A DNA stretch of 64,000 nucleotides, taken from the NCBI GenBank assembly GCA_029210725.1, contig JARGFM010000004.1:62001-126000 (forward strand). Reading direction: 5' to 3'. Below, one piece after another: positions 53,822-61,999 of this stretch (the stretch's first letter is position 1; every line of letters begins with the position of its first letter). This DNA is from Bacteroidales bacterium. GTDB taxonomy: Bacteria > Bacteroidota > Bacteroidia > Bacteroidales > GCA-2748055. The position numbers and the translations under genes are program-made. A model generated the notes under the pieces. It did no database searches, had not been told where the DNA came from, and saw nothing but the letters and a program-made list of their open reading frames with translations.

Positions 53822-54356
53822 GGTTTTCAGATATGATTGTTTTCACTTGATTCAATTGGGCAATGATCTGGTCCAGCACTTCCAGTTTAAGCTGGTAATG
53901 ACGGATCAGGGCACTAAGCACCCGATCATCGTTGGGATTGGCTTTCAGGTCTTTCATTAATTGCTGATGGTAATTCTCCAGGTCCTTCAATTCTTTAAGC
54001 AGAAGCGCCTTCTCTTCCGCATCACCAAAATCAATTCCGCTGATCTCTTCATAACGGGCATCGACCTCTGAGGCATAATAGACATCAGCTTCCATCACGG
54101 CTGCCGGAATCTCCTGCTGAGCTACCTTGCTGCCTCTATTGTCCTTTTTAACCAGCACAATGGCAGAGGTAAGTATAAGGGCCACCGATGCTGCCACCTG
54201 GATGGCATGCCTGAAACGGATCCTGCGAACCGGACGCCCGACAGGCAATCTCTCGAGCTTCTGACGAAACCGGTCTTCGTGTCCCTTACGGGGACGGTCG
54301 GAATCGAGCAGCAGCCTTTGCTCTTTGATCTGTTTTTCTATATCACTCATGGTCAT
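53802..54356 (-). CDS. putative membrane anti-sigma factor
   Basis: A 184-residue protein between an ECF sigma gene and a surface-protein gene. It has a cytoplasmic N-terminus of about 48 residues, one membrane helix (IQVAASVALILTSAIVLV) and a helical extracytoplasmic part (ALLLKELKDLENYHQQLMKDL, YQLKLEVLDQIIAQL). No zinc anti-sigma motif (HxxxCxxC) is present. The anti-sigma role is inferred from topology and from the overlap with the sigma gene (14 bases). The frame is intact, unlike its two neighbours. Confidence 0.62.
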   Translation of the reverse strand: MTMSDIEKQIKEQRLLLDSDRPRKGHEDRFRQKLERLPVGRPVRRIRFRHAIQVAASVALILTSAIVLVKKDNRGSKVAQQEIPAAVMEADVYYASEVDARYEEISGIDFGDAEEKALLLKELKDLENYHQQLMKDLKANPNDDRVLSALIRHYQLKLEVLDQIIAQLNQVKTIISENHEKESI

Positions 54357-54918
54357 TATTATTATCCTCTAACAGTTCGATCAGTCTCTTTTTCGCCCTG
54401 TGGTACTGGGTCCTCGATGTGGCATTGGAGATATTCAGTATGCTTGAAACCTCTTCGTGGTCGTATCCTTCCAGAAGGATCAGCGATAGTACGATCCGGT
54501 ACCCTTCCGGCAGCCTGTAGATCGCTTTTCTAATCTCCTCTGCCTTATATTCCACCTCTCGATTATCCTCCGGCTCATCTGCCATCTCTCCAATTTCACC
54601 GGCATCTTCCAGGGAAAGGTTCTCTTTCTTCAATCGTAAAAAATCAAGGGCCTTGTTAATCACAATGCGCTTCAGCCAGGCCCCGAAACTTACCTCTCCC
54701 CGGTAGCTGTCCAGTTTTAAAAATGCCTTTAAGAACGCTTCCTGCATGACGTCTTCTGCATCATCGGAATCCCCTACTATTCGCAGGGTCGTGTTGTACA
54801 TGGCCATATGATAGAGCCTGTACAATTCGAATTAAGCTTTCTGGTCCCCTTTTTTACACGCTTTTATCAGATCCTGGTGTCTGGGTATAAAGGATCCAGA
54901 TTTCTCATTTTCTGCCAC
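54343..54918 (-). pseudogene. ECF sigma-70 factor with an in-frame TAA
   Basis: Region 2 (DAEDVMQEAFLKAFLKLDSYRGEVSFGAWLKRIVINKALDFLR) and region 4 (LPEGYRIVLSLILLEGYDHEEVSSILNISNATSRTQYHRAKKRL) are intact in the open part. Upstream in the same frame the minus strand encodes LIKACKKGDQKA, then TAA (54834-54832), then FELYRLYHMAMYNTTLRI. ECF factors normally have Gln here (KAQFELY), so CAA to TAA is the simplest explanation. The open N-terminal extension reaches back to a GTG at 54918. A shortened protein from ATGs at 54807 or 54801 would lack part of region 2. Confidence 0.75.
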
Positions 54919-54967
54919 AATGACGAGGGATTAGTTGAAATGTTGCACCTAAGATATAAAAAAGCAC

Positions 54968-56518
54968 TTATTTGCTGACCTGCCGCACCACATCGATCAC
55001 GGTGCCATCGACCCACTTGATGGCTGCCACCACATTTTCCTCCAGGGCAGGAGCAGCGGGCAGGCCGCAGATCCGGTCGGCCCCGGCCTTCAGCTCCTCG
55101 ATGCTTTTGATGGGTAAGCCGCTGTTTCTGGTTGCATCTATCAGATCTCTGCGCAGCGGATTGATGGCGATGCCCCGTTCGGTAACAATCACATCAATCA
55201 GTTCACCGGGTCCGCACAGGGTGGTCACCCGGTCGCGGATAACCGGAACGCGGTCCCGGAAAAGCGGGATGGGCAGGATTACGGTTTTGGAGAAGAGACA
55301 GTTCTGCCATCCCCCGATCCCGTGCAGCAGGTAGCCGTCGGAATGGCTTACCACATTGGCATTAAACTCCAGGTCGACCTCGGTGGCTCCCAGGATCACC
55401 ACATCCACCAGCTGGGCAAAGTTTCCTTTACCATGGTAATTGTAGGAGGTAAAGGGGCTGGTCCATACATGACCCGGGTTTTCGGCCATGGAGCGAACCC
55501 CGTCCAGGTCAAAGGTTTGTCCGTCGAGAATAAAATCCACCAGGCCCTCCTCCAGCATGGAAACCAGGTATTTATTGCTTCCTCCACGTGCAAAGCGGGC
55601 CTTGATCCCCTCCTTTTTCATGATTTCCCGGAAATACTCCCCGACGGCCAGGGAGGTGCCGCCTGCCCCCGACTGGAAGCTGAATCCCTCCCGGACAATC
55701 CCCGCTGCCTGGCAGAATTTTGCCGTTAGTTCGGCCAAAAGCAGGCGGTCGGGCGATCTGGTGATTTCCGTGGTTCCGGAGATAATCTGAGAGGGATCGC
55801 CCAGCTTCTCCACATGAACCACATAATCCACATAATTGCCCTGGATCTGCCAGGGGATGCAGGGGAAGGGCACCGGGTTATCGGTGGCAATAATCACCTT
55901 TTCGGCATACTGTGAATCGGCCAGGGCAAAGCCCAGTAATCCGCAGGCAGAATCGCCCGAGAGGCCATGGGCATTTCCAAACTCATCGGCAGCCGGAGCC
56001 CCGATCACCGTTATATCCACCTTCACCTCTCCATCCTGTATGGCCTGGTACCTCCCGCCGTGGGAACGCAGCACCCCGCATCCTTCCATGCCCCCTTCGG
56101 AGACAAAGCGGCCCAGGGGTCCGTTCATGCTCCCTTCGATGCGCTGAATGGTACCGTCCTGCAGGTACCGGATCAGGTGTTCGTGGCAGGGAAAGGAGGC
56201 CGAGGGAAACCAGCGGAGCCCCTTCACTCCCATCTCTTTGGCTATATCAAAGACCTGGTTGACCAGAAAGTCCCCGTTGCGGAAATGGTGGTGGGTGGAG
56301 ATAGTCATCCCGTCGCTGAGACCCGCCTTTTCCAGGGCCGTGCGCAAATTCTTTACGACCTTATTTCCATCGGCCGGATAATCGCTGCAACTGGAGATGG
56401 AAGGAGCATGTTTCTTTCCTTTCGCTTTATACTTTCCAACTCCCTTAAAAGGGATGGCTGCTTCCCCGTTGATCTCAGACAGCACCTGGCGCCCTGCGGC
56501 ATTGCTAATCATTTTCAT
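54968..56518 (-). CDS. citF: citrate lyase alpha subunit (citrate CoA-transferase)
   Basis: A 516-residue CoA-transferase that moves citrate onto the acyl-carrier of citrate lyase. It opens KMISNAAGRQVLSEINGEAAIPFKGVG; STHHHFRNGDFLVNQVFDIA, IEGSMNGPLGRFVSEGG and FSFQSGAGGTSLAVGEYF are family blocks. Last gene of the mmd-cit operon, 10 bases after citDE. Without CitC, CitX and CitG in the window, their genes must lie elsewhere for the enzyme to be active. Confidence 0.93.
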   Translation of the reverse strand: MKMISNAAGRQVLSEINGEAAIPFKGVGKYKAKGKKHAPSISSCSDYPADGNKVVKNLRTALEKAGLSDGMTISTHHHFRNGDFLVNQVFDIAKEMGVKGLRWFPSASFPCHEHLIRYLQDGTIQRIEGSMNGPLGRFVSEGGMEGCGVLRSHGGRYQAIQDGEVKVDITVIGAPAADEFGNAHGLSGDSACGLLGFALADSQYAEKVIIATDNPVPFPCIPWQIQGNYVDYVVHVEKLGDPSQIISGTTEITRSPDRLLLAELTAKFCQAAGIVREGFSFQSGAGGTSLAVGEYFREIMKKEGIKARFARGGSNKYLVSMLEEGLVDFILDGQTFDLDGVRSMAENPGHVWTSPFTSYNYHGKGNFAQLVDVVILGATEVDLEFNANVVSHSDGYLLHGIGGWQNCLFSKTVILPIPLFRDRVPVIRDRVTTLCGPGELIDVIVTERGIAINPLRRDLIDATRNSGLPIKSIEELKAGADRICGLPAAPALEENVVAAIKWVDGTVIDVVRQVSK

Positions 56519-56528
56519 ACAAATAGAA

Positions 56529-57728
56529 TTAGGATTTTAGTTTCCCGGCAAGTTCCAGGATCTTAAGCGCCCTCTTTACCACGGGGGGATCAATCATTTT
56601 ACTTCCCAGGGCCACAACCCCCGATCCCTGCGCTTCGGCCTCCCTGAAAGCTTCCACAATCCGGCCGGCTTTTTCAATTTCTTCCTCCGTGGGGGTAAAG
56701 GCCTCCCTGATCACCGGAACCTGCCGGGGATGGATGCAGCCCATGCCTTCAAAACCCAGGGACCTGGAAGTCTCCACATTCTTCCGGAGTCCGTCCATAT
56801 CGGCCACATCCGAATAAACCGAATCGATGGGCTGTATGCCGGCTGCCTTGCAGGCATTGACCAGCCTGGTACGGGCATAGAACGACTCCTCGCCCGATTC
56901 GCTGCGCTTCACGCCCAGATCGGCTGTATAGTCCTCCAGTCCGATGGCCATGGCTACCACGGAATCCGAGGCTGTGGCAATCTCAAAGGCATTCTCCACT
57001 CCCAGAGCACTTTCGATGATGGGCATCAGGTAGATCTCCCTTTCCTGCCTGTGTGCCTTCAGGATATTCTGAATCCGTTCTGCCACCTTCTCCACCTGGG
57101 AAGAATGCTCACATTTGGGAAGCAGGACCAGATGCAAATAATGGGGGACCACTGCATTCAGATCCTTCAGTCCTGCCGGCAGCTGATTGATCCGTACCAT
57201 GCGTTCGGCCCCGTAAAAATCGACCTGGCACAGGGCATTACGGACCAGCAAACGGGCTTCCGCCTTCCGGTCGGGGGCCACCGAATCCTCCAGGTCCAGA
57301 ATAATGCCATCGGGTTGATGAATCCCCGCATTCAGCATCATGCCGGGGGTATTGCCGGGAAGGTAGAGGCGGGAGAACCGGAAACGTTCCCGCGAACTTT
57401 CATACCTGTTTTGCTCAATCACCGGGGGGGTCCAGTTGAGATCTGTCTCCCTGAGCTGTTTCACGGCCGCCTCGATCCTGGCCCCGATTACAAAAGGAAG
57501 TGCCCCCGTATCATCGATCTCCAGCCGCGCATGGCTGATACCAAGCGATTCAAGCACTTCCTCGGCCTGTTGCCTGATCTGTTCGCCAAACATCCGTTCC
57601 ACCTTGCTGTTTAATTTGATCTTTATGCCCCCCTTCTCCGGGAGCTGCAGTTTTACCTGGCAGTCGGACCGGATCCGGTCCCCGTGGTTTCCTGTAAGTG
57701 CGCTTTGTTTCATGCTCTGTCCGTTCAT
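56529..57728 (-). CDS. citrate lyase acyl carrier protein-beta subunit fusion (CitD-CitE)
   Basis: A 399-residue fusion. Residues about 6-95 are CitD-like (KQSALTG, IKIKLNSKVERMFGEQIRQQAEEVLESLGI, GALPFVIGARIEAAV). The residue for the phosphoribosyl-dephospho-CoA arm is probably Ser21 in RIRSDCQV, though a 3-4 residue insertion precedes it compared with classical CitD. Residues from about 115 are CitE, a TIM-barrel lyase (RLYLPGNTPGMMLNAG, GIILDLEDSVAPDRKAEAR, MPIIESALGVENA, AMAIGLEDYTADLG, GMGCIHPRQV) with the Asp/Glu metal ligands and catalytic Arg. Classical operons have separate citD and citE. It begins 7 bases after mmdB. Confidence 0.88.
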   Translation of the reverse strand: MNGQSMKQSALTGNHGDRIRSDCQVKLQLPEKGGIKIKLNSKVERMFGEQIRQQAEEVLESLGISHARLEIDDTGALPFVIGARIEAAVKQLRETDLNWTPPVIEQNRYESSRERFRFSRLYLPGNTPGMMLNAGIHQPDGIILDLEDSVAPDRKAEARLLVRNALCQVDFYGAERMVRINQLPAGLKDLNAVVPHYLHLVLLPKCEHSSQVEKVAERIQNILKAHRQEREIYLMPIIESALGVENAFEIATASDSVVAMAIGLEDYTADLGVKRSESGEESFYARTRLVNACKAAGIQPIDSVYSDVADMDGLRKNVETSRSLGFEGMGCIHPRQVPVIREAFTPTEEEIEKAGRIVEAFREAEAQGSGVVALGSKMIDPPVVKRALKILELAGKLKS

Positions 57729-57735
57729 ATCATCG

Positions 57736-59136
57736 TTACCATAAGAAGCTCAATAAAATACCGGCAGCCACTGCAGAACCGATCACACCGGCCACATTGG
57801 GTGCCATGGCATGCATCAGCAGGTGATTGGTGGGATCCTCTTTCAGTCCCATATTCTGCACCACCCGGGCGCTGTCGGGCACTGCCGACACTCCGGCCGC
57901 CCCGATCAGGGGATTCAGCTTGTTATCTGCTTTTGAAAACAGATTCATCACTTTGGCAAATATAATCCCCCCGGCAGTAGCTGCCATAAAGGAAAGGGCT
58001 CCCAGTCCGAAAATAACCAGGGAATCGGTGGTAAGGAAGCGGTCCGCCTGGGTGGAGGCCCCGACAGTAAGTCCCAGCATGATGGTCACTATATCGATCA
58101 GGCTGTTACGGGCCGTATCAGCCAGCCGCTTGGTTACGCCCGACTCCTTCAGCAGATTGCCAAAGAAAAGCATCCCCAGCAAAGGAAGCGAGTTGGGAGA
58201 GATAAAGGTGGTCACCAGCAGGCCGATCAAAGGAAAAAGAATCTTTTCCAGCCTGGAAACGGCCCGGGGCGGTTTCATGCGGATCAGGCGCTCTTCCCGG
58301 GTAGTGAGCAGGCGCATGATGGGCGGCTGGATAACCGGTACCAGGGCCATGTAGGAGTAGGCCGCGATGGCAATGGGCCCAATCAGGTTCTTTACAATAA
58401 TGGGATCGCCATTGGCTGCCTGGCCAATCACATTTACCCCGTTGGCAAGCCTGGATGAAAGAAAAATAGCTGTGGGCCCGTCAGCTCCTCCAATAATCCC
58501 AATGGCACCGGCCTCCTGTGGATAGAAGCCCAGGGCCAGGGCTCCCAGGAAGGTCAGGAAGATCCCCACCTGGGCTGCGGCTCCCAGCAACATCAGTTTG
58601 GGTTTGCTGATCAGGGAGGAGAAATCGGTCATTGCTCCGATTCCCAAGAAGATAAGAGGTGGATAAACCCCTTTCAAAACCCCGAAATAGAGATAATTCA
58701 GTACACTCCCCTCCTGGTAGATGCCGATCTGCATATTCATTCCCTCCTCCTGAAAGAAGGGGATGTTCCCGAAAATGATCCCGATGCCGATGGGGATCAG
58801 CAGCAATGGTTCGTAGTCATAGCGAATGGCCAGGAAAATAAAGAACAGTCCCACCGCAATCATGATCAGGTGACCCGCTGTGGCATTACGAAAACCGGAG
58901 AACCTGATAAATTTCCGGATCCCCTTCCCGGCCAGCTCGAGAACACTCTCCTGCTCCTCCTCCCCGGACAACTCCGCCGTTCCAGGCTGATCCTGCAGGA
59001 CCTCCGCTCCGGCAATGACTTTTTCCGTTTCTGCCGGATGGTCCGCCATGGAACCCGAGGCCTGCCCGGGGAAGGCCACCCATCGCGCCAGTACTATAAT
59101 CAGGAAAACAGCTGTAAGTGTAAGGGCTCTTTTCAT
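57736..59136 (-). CDS. mmdB: sodium-pumping decarboxylase beta subunit
   Basis: Inner-membrane subunit of 466 residues that couples decarboxylation of the biotin-bound carboxyl group to Na+ export. Helices with GADGPTAIFLSSRLA (Na+/carboxybiotin site Asp), SYMALVPVIQPPIMRLLTTREERLIRM, LPLLGMLFFGNLLKESG and GAAGVSAVPDSARVVQ match OadB/MmdB/GcdB. A signal-like helix and about 80 extra residues precede the conserved part. The start at 59136 follows mmdC by one base. It is shared in type among oxaloacetate, methylmalonyl-CoA and glutaconyl-CoA decarboxylases, so the gene next to it (MmdA type) decides the call. Confidence 0.92.
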   Translation of the reverse strand: MKRALTLTAVFLIIVLARWVAFPGQASGSMADHPAETEKVIAGAEVLQDQPGTAELSGEEEQESVLELAGKGIRKFIRFSGFRNATAGHLIMIAVGLFFIFLAIRYDYEPLLLIPIGIGIIFGNIPFFQEEGMNMQIGIYQEGSVLNYLYFGVLKGVYPPLIFLGIGAMTDFSSLISKPKLMLLGAAAQVGIFLTFLGALALGFYPQEAGAIGIIGGADGPTAIFLSSRLANGVNVIGQAANGDPIIVKNLIGPIAIAAYSYMALVPVIQPPIMRLLTTREERLIRMKPPRAVSRLEKILFPLIGLLVTTFISPNSLPLLGMLFFGNLLKESGVTKRLADTARNSLIDIVTIMLGLTVGASTQADRFLTTDSLVIFGLGALSFMAATAGGIIFAKVMNLFSKADNKLNPLIGAAGVSAVPDSARVVQNMGLKEDPTNHLLMHAMAPNVAGVIGSAVAAGILLSFLW

Positions 59137-59137
59137 A

Positions 59138-59560
59138 TCAGACGATCTCCATGATGATATCCCCCTGCAGCACTGAATCGCCCGGCTGCACCCGGATGTT
59201 CTCAACCACACCTGCCCTGTCGGCCAGAACCTGATTCTCCATCTTCATGGCTTCCATAATCAGTAATATCTGACCCTTCTTCACGATATCTCCCTTTCCG
59301 ACTTCCAGCTTGCTGATGGAACCGGGCAGCGGGGCCAGGACGGGATACGACGATCCCCCCTCGCGCTTTTCTATCTGCGGTTTTGCTTCCTGCCTGATGG
59401 CCGAACGGACCAGGGTCGGGGTTTTGGAAGCCTTGATGGCCCGGTGCAGCTCCACCTGGTAGGGAGTCCCGTTGACCTCCAGCCGTGCCAGGTTATCTTC
59501 GATACCATGCATGTCCACGTTGTAGTCGTTTCCGTTTATGGTAAATTTGAACTTCTTCAT
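59138..59560 (-). CDS. mmdC: biotin carboxyl carrier subunit
   Basis: A 140-residue protein with a C-terminal biotinyl domain; biotin Lys in LIMEAMKMENQV. The N-terminal part (KFTINGNDYNVDM, VNGTPYQVEL) and a short linker are usual for the carrier of Na+-pumping decarboxylases in Bacteroidota. It shuttles the carboxyl group from MmdA to MmdB. Confidence 0.93.
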   Translation of the reverse strand: MKKFKFTINGNDYNVDMHGIEDNLARLEVNGTPYQVELHRAIKASKTPTLVRSAIRQEAKPQIEKREGGSSYPVLAPLPGSISKLEVGKGDIVKKGQILLIMEAMKMENQVLADRAGVVENIRVQPGDSVLQGDIIMEIV

Positions 59561-59571
59561 CTTCGATCCGT

Positions 59572-59937
59572 TTAGATGCGGTTAAACTGATTTCTTACCG
59601 CATAAATTTTTGAACTCCAGGGGGAGTAAACCCTGGAAATCTGTTTAATGGTCAGCACCCCGCTCTCCTTATCATGTATCTCATCCAGGTAGAGGTAGAG
59701 CGCCACGGAGATCGCTGCGGTGGCTTCCCCGGAAATGGACTCTCCCTCAATAATCACAGGGGCTTTCCCCTGGCGCCCCCCTCTCCTGATCTTCCCCATG
59801 GAGATCAGTCTGGGAACCATGGAGAAAAGCCAGAACAGCAGGACCAGGGCGGAAAATACAATGAGGTAACCCGCAAGGGCAATCACCAGGGATTCCAGAT
59901 CGATTTTACTCTTTAAAAGGACAAACAGACTTTCCAT
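59572..59937 (-). CDS. decarboxylase gamma-like membrane subunit (OadG family)
   Basis: A 121-residue protein with one membrane helix near residues 18-40 (VIALAGYLIVFSALVLLFWLF) and a charged soluble tail (YLDEIHDKESGVLTIKQISR). Size, topology and position between mmdA and mmdC fit the OadG/MmdD assembly subunit, although similarity is weak. Its stop and start are within a base of neighbouring genes. Confidence 0.72.
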   Translation of the reverse strand: MESLFVLLKSKIDLESLVIALAGYLIVFSALVLLFWLFSMVPRLISMGKIRRGGRQGKAPVIIEGESISGEATAAISVALYLYLDEIHDKESGVLTIKQISRVYSPWSSKIYAVRNQFNRI

Positions 59938-61496
59938 CAGAGCGGAATATTGGTATGTTTCCTGGGTGGATTTACCTCTTTCTTGGATGCCAGGGTCCGC
60001 AGGGCCCTGATGATGCGAAACCGGGTGTTACGGGGCTCAATCACATCATCGATATAGCCGTAGCGGGCAGCTTCATAGGGATTGGCAAATTTCTCCTTGT
60101 ACTCCTGCTCCTTCTCTTCAATGAAACGCTGGGCTTCTTCACGCTCCTCCATGCTCTTCAGGGCTTTGCCCTCCAGAATTTCGATGGCTCCCTTTGGGCC
60201 CATCACGGCAATTTCGGCCGTGGGCCAGGCGTAGTTGATATCGCCCCGGAGTTGTTTGGAACTCATCACATCATGAGCCCCTCCGTACGACTTACGCAAA
60301 GTAATGGTGACCTTAGGTACAGTGGCTTCGCCATAAGCGAACATTAACTTGGCCCCGTGAAGGATGATTCCACCATGTTCCTGGGCACTTCCCGGCAGAA
60401 AACCGGGGACATCCACCAGGGTCACGATGGGAATATTGAAGCAATCGCAAAAACGTACAAAACGTGCCGCCTTCCGGGACGAATTAATATCCAGTACCCC
60501 GGCCATGTGATTGGGCTGATTGGCTACCACCCCCACGGGCATCCCGTTGAATTTGGCAAAGCCCACGATGATATTCATGGCATACTGCCTGTGTATCTCA
60601 AAAAACTCGTTGTTATCGACCAGTGAAAAAATCACATCCTTCATGTCGTAAGGCTCATTGGAATGATCGGGAATAACCTCGTTCAGGGCATCGTCGAGCC
60701 GGTCGACGGGGTCGTTACACCCGGTAACGGGAGGATCCTCCAGATTATTCTGGGGCATGTAAGAGAGCAGTTTCCGGATCATCAAGAGACCTTCCTCCTC
60801 ATCTTCTGCCAGCAGATGAGCCACTCCCGAGCGACTGGCATGCATCTGGGCACCGCCCAGCGCTTCGGTGGATATGGTCTCCCCGGTCACGGTTTTGGTC
60901 ACACGCGGTCCGGTTACAAACATATAGGAGGTCTGATCACTCATCAGAATAAAATCGGTCAGAGCCGGGGAGTAGACCGCTCCCCCTGCACAGGGGCCAA
61001 AAATGGCAGAAATCTGCGGAATGACACCGGATGCCAGGATATTGCGTTCAAAAATCTCCGCATAGGCTGCCAGACTCCTGACCCCCTCCTGGATCCGTGC
61101 CCCGCCACTGTCGTTGATACCGATGACCGGAGCCCCTACTTTCATGGCCTGGTCCATGATCTTGCATATCTTGGCAGCATGTGTCTCTGAAAGAGACCCC
61201 CCGAAAACAGTGAAATCCTGGGCATAGACATAAACCACGCGACCGTCGATGGTTCCATGGCCCGTAATGACCCCGTCGCCCAGGTAATGCTCGTCCTCGA
61301 GACCGAAATCGTGGGAACGGTGAGTGACAAACATGTCGTATTCCTCGAAGCTGCCTTCATCCAGAAGGATCTGGATCCTCTCCCGGGCCGTGTGCTTACC
61401 CTTGGAATGCTGCACCCCCACCCGTTTATCTCCACCGCCCTTACGGGCCTGCTCACGCCGGTCGATCAGTTTCTGAATCTTATCCCTGCTACTCAT
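59937..61496 (-). CDS. mmdA: methylmalonyl-CoA decarboxylase / acyl-CoA carboxyltransferase alpha subunit
   Basis: Carboxyltransferase of 519 residues that moves the carboxyl group of methylmalonyl-CoA to biotin. [59 protein letters not shown] and the later [20 protein letters not shown] are the two crotonase-like halves with CoA- and biotin-binding oxyanion loops. It belongs to the PccB/MmdA family, not to oxaloacetate decarboxylase alpha. Overlaps mce by 8 bases. Confidence 0.94.
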   Translation of the reverse strand: MSSRDKIQKLIDRREQARKGGGDKRVGVQHSKGKHTARERIQILLDEGSFEEYDMFVTHRSHDFGLEDEHYLGDGVITGHGTIDGRVVYVYAQDFTVFGGSLSETHAAKICKIMDQAMKVGAPVIGINDSGGARIQEGVRSLAAYAEIFERNILASGVIPQISAIFGPCAGGAVYSPALTDFILMSDQTSYMFVTGPRVTKTVTGETISTEALGGAQMHASRSGVAHLLAEDEEEGLLMIRKLLSYMPQNNLEDPPVTGCNDPVDRLDDALNEVIPDHSNEPYDMKDVIFSLVDNNEFFEIHRQYAMNIIVGFAKFNGMPVGVVANQPNHMAGVLDINSSRKAARFVRFCDCFNIPIVTLVDVPGFLPGSAQEHGGIILHGAKLMFAYGEATVPKVTITLRKSYGGAHDVMSSKQLRGDINYAWPTAEIAVMGPKGAIEILEGKALKSMEEREEAQRFIEEKEQEYKEKFANPYEAARYGYIDDVIEPRNTRFRIIRALRTLASKKEVNPPRKHTNIPL

Positions 61497-61893
61497 GACC
61501 GCAGAATTCAGTTAATACGCCCTGGGTTGATCCGGGATGCAAAAAGCCAATCTGAAGGCCTTCGGCACCCAAGCGGGGCTGCACGTCTATTAAGCGGACT
61601 CCCTGGGAAGCGGCGTGCAACAATGCTTCGCCCACATGGTCCACCGCAAAGGCCAGGTGGTGGACACCCGGCCCCCTCTTTTCAATGAATTTCCCGATGG
61701 GTCCCTCCGGATCCGTGCTTTCCAGCAACTCGATCTTGGTATCGCCCACCCTGAAAAAAGCAGTTCGCACCTTCTGATCGGCCACCTCCTCGATCTGATA
61801 GCACTCCAGTCCGAGCACCTTTTCATAATAGGGAATCGCCTCCTCCAGGCTGGTGACGGCAATTCCGATGTGTTCAATATGTGTAGGTTTCAT
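61489..61893 (-). CDS. mce: methylmalonyl-CoA epimerase
   Basis: A 134-residue VOC-fold enzyme interconverting R- and S-methylmalonyl-CoA. [25 protein letters not shown] provides the first metal His, [12 protein letters not shown] the second and LTEFCG the terminal Glu; [17 protein letters not shown] is typical. First gene of the operon, supplying the stereoisomer used by MmdA. Confidence 0.95.
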   Translation of the reverse strand: MKPTHIEHIGIAVTSLEEAIPYYEKVLGLECYQIEEVADQKVRTAFFRVGDTKIELLESTDPEGPIGKFIEKRGPGVHHLAFAVDHVGEALLHAASQGVRLIDVQPRLGAEGLQIGFLHPGSTQGVLTEFCGHE

Positions 61894-61922
61894 AGTATGT
61901 AAAAGTATCCTTTGAAATTACA

Positions 61923-61930
61923 CAAAGCTA
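61923..61930 (-). promoter_or_regulatory. -7 promoter box of the mmd-cit operon
   Basis: The minus strand reads TAGCTTTG, a full match to TAnnTTTG, 29 bases before the mce start. A matching -33 TTTG at the right distance was not found. Confidence 0.48.
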
Positions 61931-61999
61931 GCTCTATCATGCTGTTGAAATCATGATAATTATCAAACATGGAGAGAATTCACCCCTGTTATGGAGCAT

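Noticed and set aside
52769-54918. Stop-codon reassignment (TAA/TAG read as Gln) to explain the two interrupted genes
   Set aside because: Many genes in the window end naturally at TAA or TAG at family-typical lengths, so these are ordinary stops here.
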